This document shows, in pieces, positions 28,740-36,215 of a stretch of 64,000 nt of DNA. Origin of the DNA: Microbacterium oryzae (GTDB lineage Bacteria; Actinomycetota; Actinomycetes; Actinomycetales; Microbacteriaceae). Position numbers and translations under genes: made by a program. The notes below the pieces were generated by a model, which worked only from the letters and a program-made list of their open reading frames with translations, did no database searches and had not been told where the DNA came from. The number at the start of each line of letters is the position of its first letter. Positions within the stretch are counted from its first letter, which is position 1. The stretch spans positions 124,001 to 188,000 of the forward strand of contig NZ_JAUEPM010000001.1 in assembly GCF_030406385.1 (NCBI RefSeq), read 5' to 3'.

Positions 28740-30338
28740 TTACTCCGCCTTCTCGGCGGGAGTCTCCTCGGCCTTGGGCTCCGCCTTCTTGCGCGTAGCG
28801 CGCTTCTTGGGCTTCTCCTCGGCAGCAGGCTCCTCAGCCGCGGCCTCGTCGGCCTTGGGCTCCGCCTTCTTGCGCGTAGCGCGCTTCTTCGGCTGCTCCT
28901 CGGCGGCGGGCTCGTCCGCCTCGGGCTCGGCGGCAGACTTCTTCTTCGCTGCGGGCTTCTTCTTCGCGGCGGGAGCCTTGACGGCCTCCTCCTCGTCGGC
29001 GGGAGCGTCAGCCACCGGCGCCTCGTCGACCGAAATCTCCTCGGCCTCGTCGGACTCCTCGTCGACGGCGGCGAAGTCGCTCACGTCCACGGGGTTGCCG
29101 GCGGAGTCCACGACGGTGACCTTGCCGAGGACGATCGCGATCGCCTTGTTGCGCGCGACGTCGCCCATGAGCGCGGGCAGCTGGTTGCCCTGCTGCAGCG
29201 CCTGGACGAAGTCCTGCGGCGACATGCCGTACTGGGTCGAGGCCTGGATGAGGTACTGCGTGAACTCGTCCTGCGAGACCTGCACGTCGAGCTGCTCGGC
29301 GATCGCGTCGAAGAGAATCTGCGTGCGGAACTGCTTCTCGCTCGCCTCGGTGACCTCGGCGCGGTGCTCGTCGTCCTCGAGGCGGTTCTCCTGCTCGAGG
29401 TGACGGTGCACCTCGTCCTCGATGAGGCTGGCGGGAACGGGGATCTCGACGGTCTCGAGCAGCGTGTCGACGAGCTGGTCGCGCGCGGCGGAGCCCTGCG
29501 AGAACGCGCTGCGCGAGGCGGCGGTCTCCTTGAGCGACTCGCGCAGCTCGGCGATCGTGTCGAACTCGCTCGCCATCTGGGCGAAGTCGTCGTCGGCCTC
29601 GGGCAGCTCGCGCTCCTTGACCGCCTTGACGGTCACAGCGACCTCGGCCTCCTCGCCGGCGTGGTCGCCGCCGACGAGCTTCGAGCGGAACGTGGTGTCC
29701 TCGCCGGCGGTGAGCGAGTCGATGGCCTCGTCGATGCCGTCGAGCAGCTCGCCCGAGCCGACCTCGTACGAGACGCCCTCGGCGCGGTCGATCTCCTCGT
29801 CGCCGATCTTGGCGACGAGGTCGAGCTCGACGAAGTCGCCCTTCGCGGCGGGACGGTCGACCGGGACGAGCGTGCCGAAGCGCGCGCGCAGGTTGTCGAG
29901 CTCCTCGTCGATCTTCGCGTCATCGATCTCGACTGCGTCGACGGTGACCGTGAGGCCCTCGTAGGCGGGGATTTCGAACTCGGGACGGACATCCACCTCG
30001 ACGTCGACGACGAGGTCGCCGGAGAAGTCCTTCTCGCTGGGCCACTCGACGATGTCGGCCTGCGGACGGCCGAGGATCTTCACGTCGTTCTCCGCGACGG
30101 CGGAACGGAAGAAGCCGTCGAGGCCCTCGTTCACGGCGTGCTCGATGACGGCGCCGCGGCCGACGCGCTGATCGATGATCGGAGCGGGAACCTTGCCCTT
30201 GCGGAAGCCCGGGACCTGCACGTCGCGGGCGATGTGCTCGTACGCGTGCTGGATGCCCGGCTTGAGGTCTTCGGGGCTGACCGTGATGTGAAGCTTCACC
30301 CGCGTCGGGCTGAGCTTCTCGACGGTGCTGTTCACCAT
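28740..30338 (-). CDS. tig: Trigger factor (ribosome-associated chaperone, peptidyl-prolyl isomerase)
   Basis: A 532-residue chaperone that binds the ribosome exit tunnel. The ribosome-binding motif GFRKGKVP is at about residue 43-50. An FKBP-type PPIase domain follows ([20 protein letters not shown]), then the helical C-terminal domain. The last ~100 residues are an unusual Ala/Glu/Lys-rich tail with two copies of a [13 protein letters not shown] unit, 27 residues apart. This makes the protein longer than the ~430-residue canonical form. ATG at 30338 has a GGAG site. The gene follows two tRNA genes and lies in the actinobacterial tig-clpP-clpX region, though glgX-treYZ is inserted between tig and clpP here. 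Confidence 0.96.
   Translation of the reverse strand: MVNSTVEKLSPTRVKLHITVSPEDLKPGIQHAYEHIARDVQVPGFRKGKVPAPIIDQRVGRGAVIEHAVNEGLDGFFRSAVAENDVKILGRPQADIVEWPSEKDFSGDLVVDVEVDVRPEFEIPAYEGLTVTVDAVEIDDAKIDEELDNLRARFGTLVPVDRPAAKGDFVELDLVAKIGDEEIDRAEGVSYEVGSGELLDGIDEAIDSLTAGEDTTFRSKLVGGDHAGEEAEVAVTVKAVKERELPEADDDFAQMASEFDTIAELRESLKETAASRSAFSQGSAARDQLVDTLLETVEIPVPASLIEDEVHRHLEQENRLEDDEHRAEVTEASEKQFRTQILFDAIAEQLDVQVSQDEFTQYLIQASTQYGMSPQDFVQALQQGNQLPALMGDVARNKAIAIVLGKVTVVDSAGNPVDVSDFAAVDEESDEAEEISVDEAPVADAPADEEEAVKAPAAKKKPAAKKKSAAEPEADEPAAEEQPKKRATRKKAEPKADEAAAEEPAAEEKPKKRATRKKAEPKAEETPAEKAE
28770..28889. repeat. 81-bp-period in-frame duplication in the tig tail
   Basis: A 39-bp identical sequence starts at 28770 and again at 28851. 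It encodes a [17 protein letters not shown] unit in each copy, 27 codons apart. The near-perfect DNA identity suggests a recent duplication. Confidence 0.8.
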
Positions 30339-30408
30339 GCTGGTTCGTTCTCCTTGTGACGGACCCGCGCGCTGGGCGCCGGTGCGGGCTGAGGTCTGGA
30401 TGGGCCGT

Positions 30409-30485
30409 TGGTCGGGGCGACAGGATTTGAACCTGCGGCCTCCCGCTCCCAAAGCGGGCGCTCTACCAAGCTGAGCTACGCCCCG
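30409..30485 (-). tRNA. tRNA-Pro (anticodon TGG)
   Basis: The acceptor arm CGGGGCG pairs with CGCCCCG. The anticodon arm CCCGC-TTTGGGA-GCGGG gives TGG. The T-loop GTTCAAATC is present. Discriminator A and CCA are encoded. Located just upstream of tig. Confidence 0.97.
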
Positions 30486-30579
30486 CGGATATCCCCGCGA
30501 ACGGGAACACGAAACGGCCTCGGAAAGTCTAGCCGACCAATCCGCGTGGCCATGCCACCGGCGGGGCGAGAAGGAGATG

Positions 30580-30653
30580 TGGAGGGGATGACGAGAATCG
30601 AACTCGCGTGACCAGTTTGGAAGACTGGGGCTCTACCATTGAGCTACATCCCC
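30580..30653 (-). tRNA. tRNA-Gly (anticodon TCC)
   Basis: Acceptor GGGGATG pairs with CATCCCC. The anticodon arm CCAGT-CTTCCAA-ACTGG gives TCC. The T-loop GTTCGATTC is present. CCA is encoded with discriminator T. It lies 94 bp upstream of tRNA-Pro and both probably share a transcript. Confidence 0.97.
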
Positions 30654-30746
30654 GGAGCCGTCTCCGGCACCGGGAACGATCTTAGCCCAACCCCGCGAGT
30701 GGTTCGAACACCGCGGATCCGCCCGCGCGCGTCGCCTCGGCGATCC

Positions 30747-31286
30747 TCAGCCCTCGTCGAGAGCGGCCGCATGGCGCGTCGCGTGCCCGAGGTAGTTGGC
30801 GGCGTTGCGCGCGAGACCCGCGACCTCCTCGTCGGTGAGCGATCGGCGCACCTTCGCCGGCACGCCAGCGACCAGGCTCCGCGGCGGGACGACGGTGCCC
30901 TCGAGCACGATGGCGCCGCCCGCCACCAGCGACGACGCCCCGATGTCGGCGCCCTGCAGGACGACCGCGCCCATCCCGACGAGCGCGCCGTCGCCGATGC
31001 GGCAGCCATGCACCACCGCGTTGTGCCCGACCGAGACGCCGTCGCCGATGATCGCGTCGAAACCGGCGCCCACATGGACGGAGACGTTGTCCTGCAGGTT
31101 GCTGCGCTCGCCTACGCGGATGGCGCCGGTGTCGCCGCGAAGGACCGCGTTGTACCAGACGCTCGAGCGGGCGCCGATGATGACATCCCCCACGATGCGG
31201 GCGCCGTCGGCGACGAAGACGTCGGAGGCGAGCTCGGGTGTGTCGTCGCCGAGCGCGAGGACCGTGGCACGGGGTGAGATGGTCAT
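30747..31286 (-). CDS. Gamma-carbonic anhydrase family protein (left-handed beta-helix)
   Basis: A 179-residue hexapeptide-repeat protein. It forms a trimeric left-handed beta helix with zinc ligands at subunit interfaces. The three ligand histidines are visible as H71 (NVSVHVG), H88 and H93 (GHNAVVHGC), with the supporting WYNAVLRGD and GERSNLQDN motifs. Hydration of CO2 is the family activity, but many homologues (YrdA, PaaY) are inactive or act on other substrates. A C-terminal helix (EEVAGLARNAANYLG) follows. Divergent from dps; a possible metalloregulator box lies in the shared promoter region. Confidence 0.92.
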   Translation of the reverse strand: MTISPRATVLALGDDTPELASDVFVADGARIVGDVIIGARSSVWYNAVLRGDTGAIRVGERSNLQDNVSVHVGAGFDAIIGDGVSVGHNAVVHGCRIGDGALVGMGAVVLQGADIGASSLVAGGAIVLEGTVVPPRSLVAGVPAKVRRSLTDEEVAGLARNAANYLGHATRHAAALDEG

Positions 31287-31311
31287 GCCACGACCCTATG
31301 CGCTCCCGAGG

Positions 31312-31330
31312 TTCGGTAAGCCTCACTTTC
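31312..31330. promoter_or_regulatory. DtxR/IdeR-like iron box candidate
   Basis: The 19-bp TTCGGTAAGCCTCACTTTC matches about 15 of 19 positions of the TWAGGTWAGSCTWACCTWA-type consensus, with imperfect dyad symmetry. It lies 26 bp upstream of the gamma-carbonic anhydrase start and 119 bp upstream of dps. Iron control of dps would make biological sense. By-eye match only. Confidence 0.4.
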
Positions 31331-31448
31331 CCTGCTTCACCGGCGATTTAGCCGAGCCTGCGCTTGCTTGCGGAATGCCTGTCGGCGAGTAGCGTTGTAT
31401 TCACCGACAGGGCGTGACCCACGCTCGGCAAGACGAAGGAGAACCACC

Positions 31449-31934
31449 ATGAGCGACGCACAGACCATCTCCGCCACCGCTTCCGACCCGACGGTCGCCG
31501 CCGGCTCGGCTCAGTTCCTCTCCCCGGTCGTCCTCGGCCTGCAGGCCCTCGTCGTCAACGGCAAGCAGGCGCACTGGCACGTGCGCGGCGCCAACTTCAT
31601 CGGGGTGCACGAGTTCCTCGACACCCTCGTCGAGCACGCGCAGGAGTGGGCGGACCTCGCCGCCGAGCGCATCGTGGCCCTGGGGCTTCCCATCGATGCG
31701 CGCCTGAGCGCGGTCGCCGGCAAGACCCCCACGACGGGCGCGCCGGCGGGCTTCGCGCAGTCCGACGTGGTCATCCGCGGCGTCGTCTCCGACATCGACA
31801 CGGTGCTCGCCGACCTTCAGACCGCCATCGAGGGTCTCGACGAGGTCGACCTCACCAGCCAGGACGTCGCCATCGAGATCAAGGCCGGCCTCGAGAAGGA
31901 CCGCTGGTTCCTGGTGGCGCACATCGCGGAGTGA
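31449..31934 (+). CDS. dps: DNA starvation/stationary-phase protection protein Dps (ferritin-like)
   Basis: A 161-residue miniferritin that oxidises and stores iron with hydrogen peroxide, forming a 12-mer and protecting DNA. The intersubunit ferroxidase ligands fit exactly the Dps spacing: H42, H54, D58, D69 and E73 (AHWHVRGANFIGVHEFLD, then EWADLAAER). The start ATG at 31449 follows GAAGGAGAA. An upstream promoter candidate is TTGCGG with TAGCGT 16 bp apart (about 31370-31392). A 32-bp terminator hairpin follows the stop. Confidence 0.96.
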   Translation: MSDAQTISATASDPTVAAGSAQFLSPVVLGLQALVVNGKQAHWHVRGANFIGVHEFLDTLVEHAQEWADLAAERIVALGLPIDARLSAVAGKTPTTGAPAGFAQSDVVIRGVVSDIDTVLADLQTAIEGLDEVDLTSQDVAIEIKAGLEKDRWFLVAHIAE

Positions 31935-31953
31935 TCGCGCACTCTCCTCGTCA

Positions 31954-31985
31954 GAAGGCCCCGGTCCGGATGGATCGGGGCCTTC
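31954..31985 (+). terminator. dps terminator hairpin
   Basis: GAAGGCCCCG and CGGGGCCTTC arms separated by 12 nt, 20 bp after the dps stop. The usual actinobacterial GC-rich form without a long T run. Confidence 0.75.
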
Positions 31986-32009
31986 GGCGTGTGCGCGCCT
32001 GATCTCCCA

Positions 32010-32282
32010 TGTCTCACTTGCTGCGGCCATCCGACGCTCAGACCCGCCGCAAGTGAGACATGGTCGGCACATCCGCCCCGCCCTGTCTCACTTGCAGCGG
32101 CCATCCGACGCTCAGACCCGCCGCAACTGAGACATGGTCGGCACATCCGCCCCGCCGTGTCTCACTTGCAGCGGCCATCCGACACTCAGACCCGCCGCAA
32201 GTGAGACATAGTCGGCACATCCGCCCCGCCGTGTCTCACTTGCAGCGGCCATCCGACGCTCAGACCCGCCGCGAGTGAGACA
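32010..32282. repeat. Array of four 51-bp inverted-repeat elements with exact 74-bp period
   Basis: Units at 32010-32060, 32084-32134, 32158-32208 and 32232-32282. Each starts TGTCTCACTTGC and ends with its inverted complement GCAAGTGAGACA (minor variants). Each has an inner GCGGC/GCCGC pair separated from the outer stem by a small bulge, and a variable apical loop containing GGCCATCCGAC. The 23-bp spacers (about TGGTCGGCACATCCGCCCCGCC) are also nearly identical. It occupies most of the 404-bp gap between dps and the amidohydrolase gene. No ORF of credible coding character. A second array with the same geometry is at 57891-58089. Confidence 0.92.
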
Positions 32283-32338
32283 CGGTCGAGAGCCTCACCC
32301 CGCCTCCGCCGCCGCCGCCACGCCGCCGCCACGCCGCG

Positions 32339-33844
32339 TCAGGCGAGGTGCGTGAGGCGACCCGCCAGCAGCGTCGCGTGGACAGGCATCCCCCGCAGCT
32401 GCTCGGCGGACGCCGCGAGCGGGTCGTGCTCGACGAGCACGAGGTCCGCGACCTCGCCCGGCAGGATCCGAGAGCCGTTCGCCGACCCTCCGGCAGTGGC
32501 TGCAGCGAGCGCGGTGGCCGAGTCGATCCCCTGATCGGCGCGCCACGGCTCCTCCCCCGAACGTGCGCGGAAGACGGCGGCGGACATCTGGATCCACGGA
32601 TCCAGGGGCGTCACGGGAGCATCAGAGCCGAGGAGCACGTTCGCGCCGGCGTCGACGAACTCGCGCAGCGGGTACGCGACGGCCGTCTGCGCGCTCCACT
32701 CCGCCGCCACGAGCTCGCGGTCGTCGAGCGCGTGCTCCGGCTGGATGCTCGCTTCGACGTTCAAGCGCGCGAACCGCGCGATGTCGGTGCGCGTGACGAG
32801 CTGCGCGTGCTCGATGCGGCCGGGGACGTCCGCGGCGGCGAACGCGTCCAGCGCGTGCCGGTTCGCGACGTCGCCGATCGCGTGGATCGTCGTCACGATG
32901 CCCGCCGCCGCCGCCCGGGTGACGAGCTCGAGGAGCGCGCGCGGGTCGGCGTTCAGCCGGCCGCGGCTGCTCCCGTCGGCGTACGGACCCGAGGTCGCGG
33001 CCGTGCGCGTGCCGAGCGAGCCGTCGGAGATGACCTTCAGCATGCCGAACTCCACCAGGGGCGACCCGTCGAGCGCGTCGCCGGTGAGGAGACCCTCGGC
33101 GATGACGCGGTCGAGGTCGTCGGGGTACGCGTCGAAGCGCACCCGCGTGACATCGTGGCCGCGGGCGAGGCGCCGCCGCCACCGGTCGGCGTTCCACGCC
33201 ATCTCGAGGTCCTGGACTCCGACGACGCCGCGCGCGGCGGCCTCCTCGAGCGCACCATCGAGGGCGCGGTCCTCGTCCTCCGCGGGGAGATGCTTGAGTC
33301 GCTGCTCGATGGCGAACGCGACGCCCTCCCGGACGAGGCCCGAGCCGTCCGTCGCCACGCCCTCGCGTCGCAGCGCGGCGGTGTTCATCCAGACGCTGTG
33401 GAGATCGGCGCTCACGAGGTAGGTCGGGACCTCGCCGGTGACCTCGTCGAGCACGGCGAGCTCGGCGGGCTCGTCCCACAGGCCCTCTCGGAGGCGGGCG
33501 ACGACACGGCGACCGTCGGAGCGCACGGGAGCGGCGAGCGCAGCCCGGGCGGCGTCCCGCGAGGAAGCCGCCTCCTCCACGGAGACGGTGCCGCGGGCCA
33601 GCGCGTGCTCGAGGGTGTGCACGTGGTGGTCCCACAGGCCGGGCACGAGCCACGCGCCTCCCGCATCGAGCACCGCACCGCGGTGACGGATGGCCCCGGC
33701 CGGGGCGATGTCGACGATGCGGTCGCCATCGAGCCAGACGTCGTACACGCCGTCCACGTCGTAGTCCGGGTGCGCGAGCAGCTCGCGTCCCTCCCCGCCG
33801 ATGCGCGCCCCCGCGATGACGTCGATCCGGTCCCCGCGCCTCAT
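32339..33844 (-). CDS. Amidohydrolase family protein (YtcJ/exoenzyme regulatory AepA-like)
   Basis: A 501-residue metal-dependent hydrolase of the amidohydrolase-3 group. The metal motif HVH is at residues 74-76 (PGLWDHHVHTLEH). Later motifs are IHAIGDVAN, RIEHAQLV and the conserved Asp in LLGSDAPVTPLDPW. The C-terminal strand GEVADLVLVEHDPL is typical. The substrate cannot be predicted; homologues act on N-acyl or cyclic amide compounds. It overlaps the upstream PaiB-like gene by ATGA, so the two are co-translated. A repeat array follows its stop. Confidence 0.88.
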   Translation of the reverse strand: MRRGDRIDVIAGARIGGEGRELLAHPDYDVDGVYDVWLDGDRIVDIAPAGAIRHRGAVLDAGGAWLVPGLWDHHVHTLEHALARGTVSVEEAASSRDAARAALAAPVRSDGRRVVARLREGLWDEPAELAVLDEVTGEVPTYLVSADLHSVWMNTAALRREGVATDGSGLVREGVAFAIEQRLKHLPAEDEDRALDGALEEAAARGVVGVQDLEMAWNADRWRRRLARGHDVTRVRFDAYPDDLDRVIAEGLLTGDALDGSPLVEFGMLKVISDGSLGTRTAATSGPYADGSSRGRLNADPRALLELVTRAAAAGIVTTIHAIGDVANRHALDAFAAADVPGRIEHAQLVTRTDIARFARLNVEASIQPEHALDDRELVAAEWSAQTAVAYPLREFVDAGANVLLGSDAPVTPLDPWIQMSAAVFRARSGEEPWRADQGIDSATALAAATAGGSANGSRILPGEVADLVLVEHDPLAASAEQLRGMPVHATLLAGRLTHLA

Positions 33845-34491
33845 CGCGCCGTCTCCCGCGCCGCGCGCCGCATCTCCTGCGCGCGGCGCATCTCGTCCGC
33901 CAGCTCGGGGTTGCGGTAGGGGCCGTCCGACGCCAGGCCCGCGGCGATCGTCTCCACCACCGCGTCCGGGCGGTTCTGGCTGAGCTTGCGCTTGGCCACG
34001 ACCTTCGCGGGCGTGAGGCGGAAGCCCACCGTCCCCGCCTCGAGGCGCTCGATGAACGCCGCGTCGTTCGGCCGCTCCCACATGAGCCGAGGGTCCTCCG
34101 CGAGGTTCTCGAAGTGCGCGACGAGCCGGTCGAGCACAGCGAGGTTCTCCTCGGACGAGAGCAGCTCGGGGACGCCGGAGAGGTGCACGGAGACGAAGTT
34201 CCATGTCGGCACGGCCTTCCCCTCGCCGTACCAGCGCGGGGTGATGTAGCCGTGCGGCCCCTGCAGCACGACGAGCAGCTCGCGCTGGCCGAGACCGTGG
34301 ATGAGGTCGTCGGGCTTGCCGACGTGGCCGACGACCGTCAGGTCGTCTCGCCCCTCCTCGAGCAGCACCGGATAGTGCGAGGCGACGAGTCCGTCGTCCG
34401 TCGCGCTCACGAGCGTGGCCCACGGATGGCCGTGCACGATCCGGCGGATCTCCGGCACGTCGGTCATCGCGAAGCTCGGGTTCTGCCGCAT
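33841..34491 (-). CDS. PaiB-like FMN-binding negative transcriptional regulator family protein
   Basis: A 216-residue split-barrel flavin-binding protein. The sequence MRQNPSFAMTDVPEIRRIVH, then HPWATLVSATDDGLVASHYP, GYITPRWYGEGKAVPTWNF and the C-terminal AKRKLSQNRP are hallmarks of the PaiB family. Bacillus PaiB was described as a repressor of protease and sporulation genes, though others may be pyridoxamine-oxidase-like flavoproteins or haem-related. The downstream amidohydrolase starts within its stop (ATGA), so the pair forms an operon. No helix-turn-helix is obvious. Confidence 0.88.
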   Translation of the reverse strand: MRQNPSFAMTDVPEIRRIVHGHPWATLVSATDDGLVASHYPVLLEEGRDDLTVVGHVGKPDDLIHGLGQRELLVVLQGPHGYITPRWYGEGKAVPTWNFVSVHLSGVPELLSSEENLAVLDRLVAHFENLAEDPRLMWERPNDAAFIERLEAGTVGFRLTPAKVVAKRKLSQNRPDAVVETIAAGLASDGPYRNPELADEMRRAQEMRRAARETAR

Positions 34492-34526
34492 CCTCCGATG
34501 CTACGCGGGCGCCGGCACCGGCCTGC

Positions 34527-35549
34527 TCAGCGCTGGCACGTGGGGCACCAGTAGAGCTTCCGGGCCTGCATCTCCTCGAGCACGATCTCCGTGCCGCACA
34601 CGCGGCAGGGCAGGCCGGCACGGTGGTAGACCCAGTGGCGGTCGTCGCGGCTGGCCATCGCACGGCGCCAGCCGTCCGCGTCGAGGCCGTCCATGGTCAT
34701 CATCTGCCCGGTCTCGACGCCGATGCGCAGCAGCTGCACCCAGTCGCGCCAGAGTTCCCGGACGATCTCCTCGGGGATGGCCTTCCCCGGCGTGTGGGGA
34801 TCCAGCCGGGCGCGGTAGAGCATCTCCGCGCGGTACACGTTGCCGATGCCGCTGACGACGGACTGGTCCATGAGCAGCTGCCCGATCGCGACGTTGCGGC
34901 GGCGCACCGCGCGGACGAAGCGCTCCTCGCCCTCCGCCACGTCGCCGACGAGCGGGTCGGGGCCGAGCTTGGCGATCACCGCGGCGATCTCGTCCGGCGT
35001 CTGCACCGCGCACGCTGTGGGCCCGCGCAGGTCCGCGCACGTCGCGTCGGTGAGCAGGCGCACCCGCACCTGCCCCACGACCGGCGGCGGCCAGGGCGCG
35101 TCGTCGGCGGCGAGGCCGTCGGCCTCATCCAGGCCGCTCGTCTGCTCGGACATGCGCACGTGCACGCGCGCCCGGCGCGGGGCGCCGATCGACGTGAGGG
35201 AGTTCTCCCCCGCGTCGTCGAACACCCGCTCCGCATCGGGAAGATCGGTTCCCCGCTGGTTGGTCTGGCCCATCCGCCCGTTCGCGGAGGCGATCGTGGG
35301 ATCGACGAGGACCTCGCCGGCGAAGTCCCACGCGCCGTAGAGCCCGAGGTGCACGCGCAGCCAGACCTGCTCGTCGAACTCGAGGAACATCTGCTTGCCG
35401 ACGGACTCCGCGCGCGTCATGGTGCGGCCATCGAGAACCTCCGCGCCCTGCGCGAAGCGGCCCTGCGGGCTCGAGACCGCGACCGGGCGCCCCACGAAGT
35501 TGCGCGCGAACTGGCGGGTGATCCGATGGACCGAGTGACCCTCGGGCAT
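34527..35549 (-). CDS. Fpg/Nei-family DNA glycosylase (endonuclease VIII-like)
   Basis: A base-excision-repair glycosylase/AP lyase for oxidised bases. The 340-residue protein starts MPEGHSVHR, giving the catalytic N-terminal Pro-Glu after Met removal. The H2TH region is around LLMDQSVVSGIGNVYRAEML. A C-terminal zinc finger has two CxxC pairs (CRVCGTE, then WCPTC). The MPEGHSVHR start, rather than MPELPEV of Fpg, indicates the Nei2-type endonuclease VIII group of actinobacteria. A central insert around residues 105-155 is rich in charged residues. Next to rpiB, 5 bp apart, as in mycobacteria. Confidence 0.93.
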   Translation of the reverse strand: MPEGHSVHRITRQFARNFVGRPVAVSSPQGRFAQGAEVLDGRTMTRAESVGKQMFLEFDEQVWLRVHLGLYGAWDFAGEVLVDPTIASANGRMGQTNQRGTDLPDAERVFDDAGENSLTSIGAPRRARVHVRMSEQTSGLDEADGLAADDAPWPPPVVGQVRVRLLTDATCADLRGPTACAVQTPDEIAAVIAKLGPDPLVGDVAEGEERFVRAVRRRNVAIGQLLMDQSVVSGIGNVYRAEMLYRARLDPHTPGKAIPEEIVRELWRDWVQLLRIGVETGQMMTMDGLDADGWRRAMASRDDRHWVYHRAGLPCRVCGTEIVLEEMQARKLYWCPTCQR

Positions 35550-35554
35550 CCGAG

Positions 35555-36052
35555 CTAGGAGACCTGGCGCGGGCCGGGGCCGTCGACGAGCGCACCCTCG
35601 CGCTCGTAGGCGCCGATCTGCGCGATCCGGCGGGCGTGCCGCTCGTCGTTCGAGAACGGCGTCTCGATGAAGCGGTCGATGAACCGCGTGACATCGTCGA
35701 ACGTGTGCTGCCGGGCGCCGATCGCGATGACGTTCGCGTCGTTGTGCTCGCGAGCGAGCTCAGCGGTCGACAGGTTCCACACCAGCGCGGCGCGGACGCC
35801 CTCCACCTTGTTGGCGGCGATCTGCTCGCCGTTGCCGGAGCCGCCGAAGACGACGCCGAGGGCGGAGACACCCGCGCGCTGGTCCGCGACGACGGCCTGC
35901 GCCGCGCGGATGCAGAACGCCGGGTAGTCGTCCAACGGCTCGTACTCGACGGGACCGTGGTCGAAGACCTCGTGCCCCGCCGCCGCGAGGTGGTGCTGGA
36001 GCTGGGTCGAGAACTCGAGACCCGCGTGATCGGTCGCGATGTGGATGCGCAT
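35555..36052 (-). CDS. rpiB: Ribose-5-phosphate isomerase B
   Basis: Interconverts ribose-5-phosphate and ribulose-5-phosphate in the pentose-phosphate pathway. The 165-residue protein begins MRIHIATDHAGLEFS, the RpiB signature with the substrate-binding TDHAG. The active-site loop reads FGGSGNGEQIAANKVEGVRA. The catalytic base is E76 rather than the cysteine of enterobacterial RpiB, exactly as known in Mycobacterium tuberculosis. Co-transcribed with the downstream glycosylase gene; divergent from pepN. Confidence 0.96.
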   Translation of the reverse strand: MRIHIATDHAGLEFSTQLQHHLAAAGHEVFDHGPVEYEPLDDYPAFCIRAAQAVVADQRAGVSALGVVFGGSGNGEQIAANKVEGVRAALVWNLSTAELAREHNDANVIAIGARQHTFDDVTRFIDRFIETPFSNDERHARRIAQIGAYEREGALVDGPGPRQVS

Positions 36053-36215
36053 GGCTCCGATTCTCTCGCACCTCGCCGGGCCGAGGCGCACACCGGCGGA
36101 TGGCTCGCCGCGAATGCCGTGAGCGCGCGCCGTCGAGCACGTAGAGTGTTGAGGTTGCCGCAGGCGTCATCAGCGCCCGGAGATCTTTCGTCCCCTACCC
36201 ATGGGAGTGGAACAA

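Noticed and set aside
31989..32278. Short reading frames through the 74-bp repeat array
   Set aside because: They repeat the same peptide because the DNA repeats, have no ribosome site and do not look like a protein.
32010..32282. CRISPR array
   Set aside because: Repeat units are 51 bp palindromes with near-identical 23-bp spacers; a CRISPR has variable spacers and short direct repeats, and no cas genes are present.
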